NCBI GenBank assembly: GCA_945861295.1
Contig: CAMAUF010000019.1
Location: 1 to 13,345 of the forward strand
Origin: a bacterium
Lineage (GTDB): Bacteria > Chloroflexota > Dehalococcoidia > Tepidiformales > Tepidiformaceae
Length of the DNA stretch: 13,345 bases
Direction of reading: 5' to 3'
Shown here: in pieces, positions 13,123 to 13,345 of the stretch
Position numbering within the stretch: the stretch's first letter is position 1
Layout: each line of letters begins with the position of its first letter
Translations under genes and position numbers: made by a program
Notes under the pieces: model-generated
Database searches by the model: none
What the model was told of the DNA's origin: nothing
What the model saw: the letters and a program-made list of their open reading frames with translations, nothing else

Positions 13123-13345
13123 ATGAAGATCCTTCGGCTTGGCAGCAGCGAGGATGCGCCCGGACGCCTACCTCCGGAGTTCATGCGCGAGCACCTCATC
13201 CAGCAAGGCCTCGAACGGGAACTTGGCGAACCAATCGAGATCGCCACGCAACGGGCCTGGCCCAATCAACGATTGCCCGAGATGGTCCGCCGATGGATGG
13301 ACGAGGAAGAGCCGGACATGGTCACCATGCATGTCACGGGCTACT
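13123..13345 (+). CDS. Partial gene, possibly an SGNH/GDSL-type hydrolase
   Basis: 74 residues are present and the frame runs off the right edge. It begins MKILRLGSSEDAPGRLPPEF, a strand plus small-residue loop as in SGNH hydrolase block I, then IEIATQRAWPNQRLPEMV and EEEPDMVTMHVTGY, which resembles the second strand of that fold. The catalytic Ser would be in the GSS loop (8-10). The key later motifs (GxND, DxxH) are beyond the window, so the call is tentative. It starts 56 nt after the PBP stop with no clear ribosome site. Confidence 0.45.
   Translation, partial: MKILRLGSSEDAPGRLPPEFMREHLIQQGLERELGEPIEIATQRAWPNQRLPEMVRRWMDEEEPDMVTMHVTGY

Overview
The window is about 65% GC, codes densely on both strands, and carries no RNA gene, insertion sequence, CRISPR array or clear prophage. 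A Tat-exported lipoprotein solute-binding protein, small DUF2007 proteins, a non-adenylylated GlnA-like ligase and FAD oxidoreductases of the GARCAG type together suggest a chromosomal segment of a Chloroflexota bacterium (Thermomicrobia or Dehalococcoidia-like). The phylum is an inference from family resemblance; no marker gene is present.

Layout. (1) 1-3681, minus strand: an oligopeptide/dipeptide-type ABC importer operon in the order solute-binding lipoprotein, DppB-like permease, DppC-like permease (cut by the window edge). A perfect 16-bp hairpin lies between the binding-protein and first permease genes. The 5' flank (3682-4104) holds a candidate sigma70-type promoter whose 17-bp spacer is filled by a 19-bp palindrome, with a second palindrome 41 bp upstream. 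(2) 4105-5430, minus: a GlnA-family gamma-glutamyl ligase. (3) 5592-7107, plus: dapA followed by two tiny DUF2007-like genes, all joined by 4-nt start/stop overlaps. (4) 7129-8558, minus: a solo HicB-like protein and an FAD-dependent oxidoreductase with a methionine-rich tail. The oxidoreductase has a good promoter and a perfect TGTGA-N6-TCACA site centred at -41.5. (5) 8785-10081, plus: three short genes of unknown function. The last runs 202 bp into the opposing gene. (6) 9880-11034, minus: a TIM-barrel, glycoside-hydrolase-like lipoprotein that seems to lack the usual nucleophile. It overlaps head to head with (7) 11018-13066, plus: a class B penicillin-binding protein. (8) 13123-end, plus: a truncated gene, perhaps an SGNH hydrolase.

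How the genes fit together: the importer plus ligase could take up and process peptides or amines. DapA makes the lysine/diaminopimelate precursor, and the PBP cross-links peptidoglycan. These links are inferences from position and family. The items most worth a second look are the CRP-type class II promoter, the dyad-in-spacer promoter of the transporter operon, the dapA-DUF2007-DUF2007 coupling, the apparently inactive GH-like lipoprotein interleaved with the PBP gene, and the unknown three-gene cluster. I did not find a clear new defence, mobile or secretion system.
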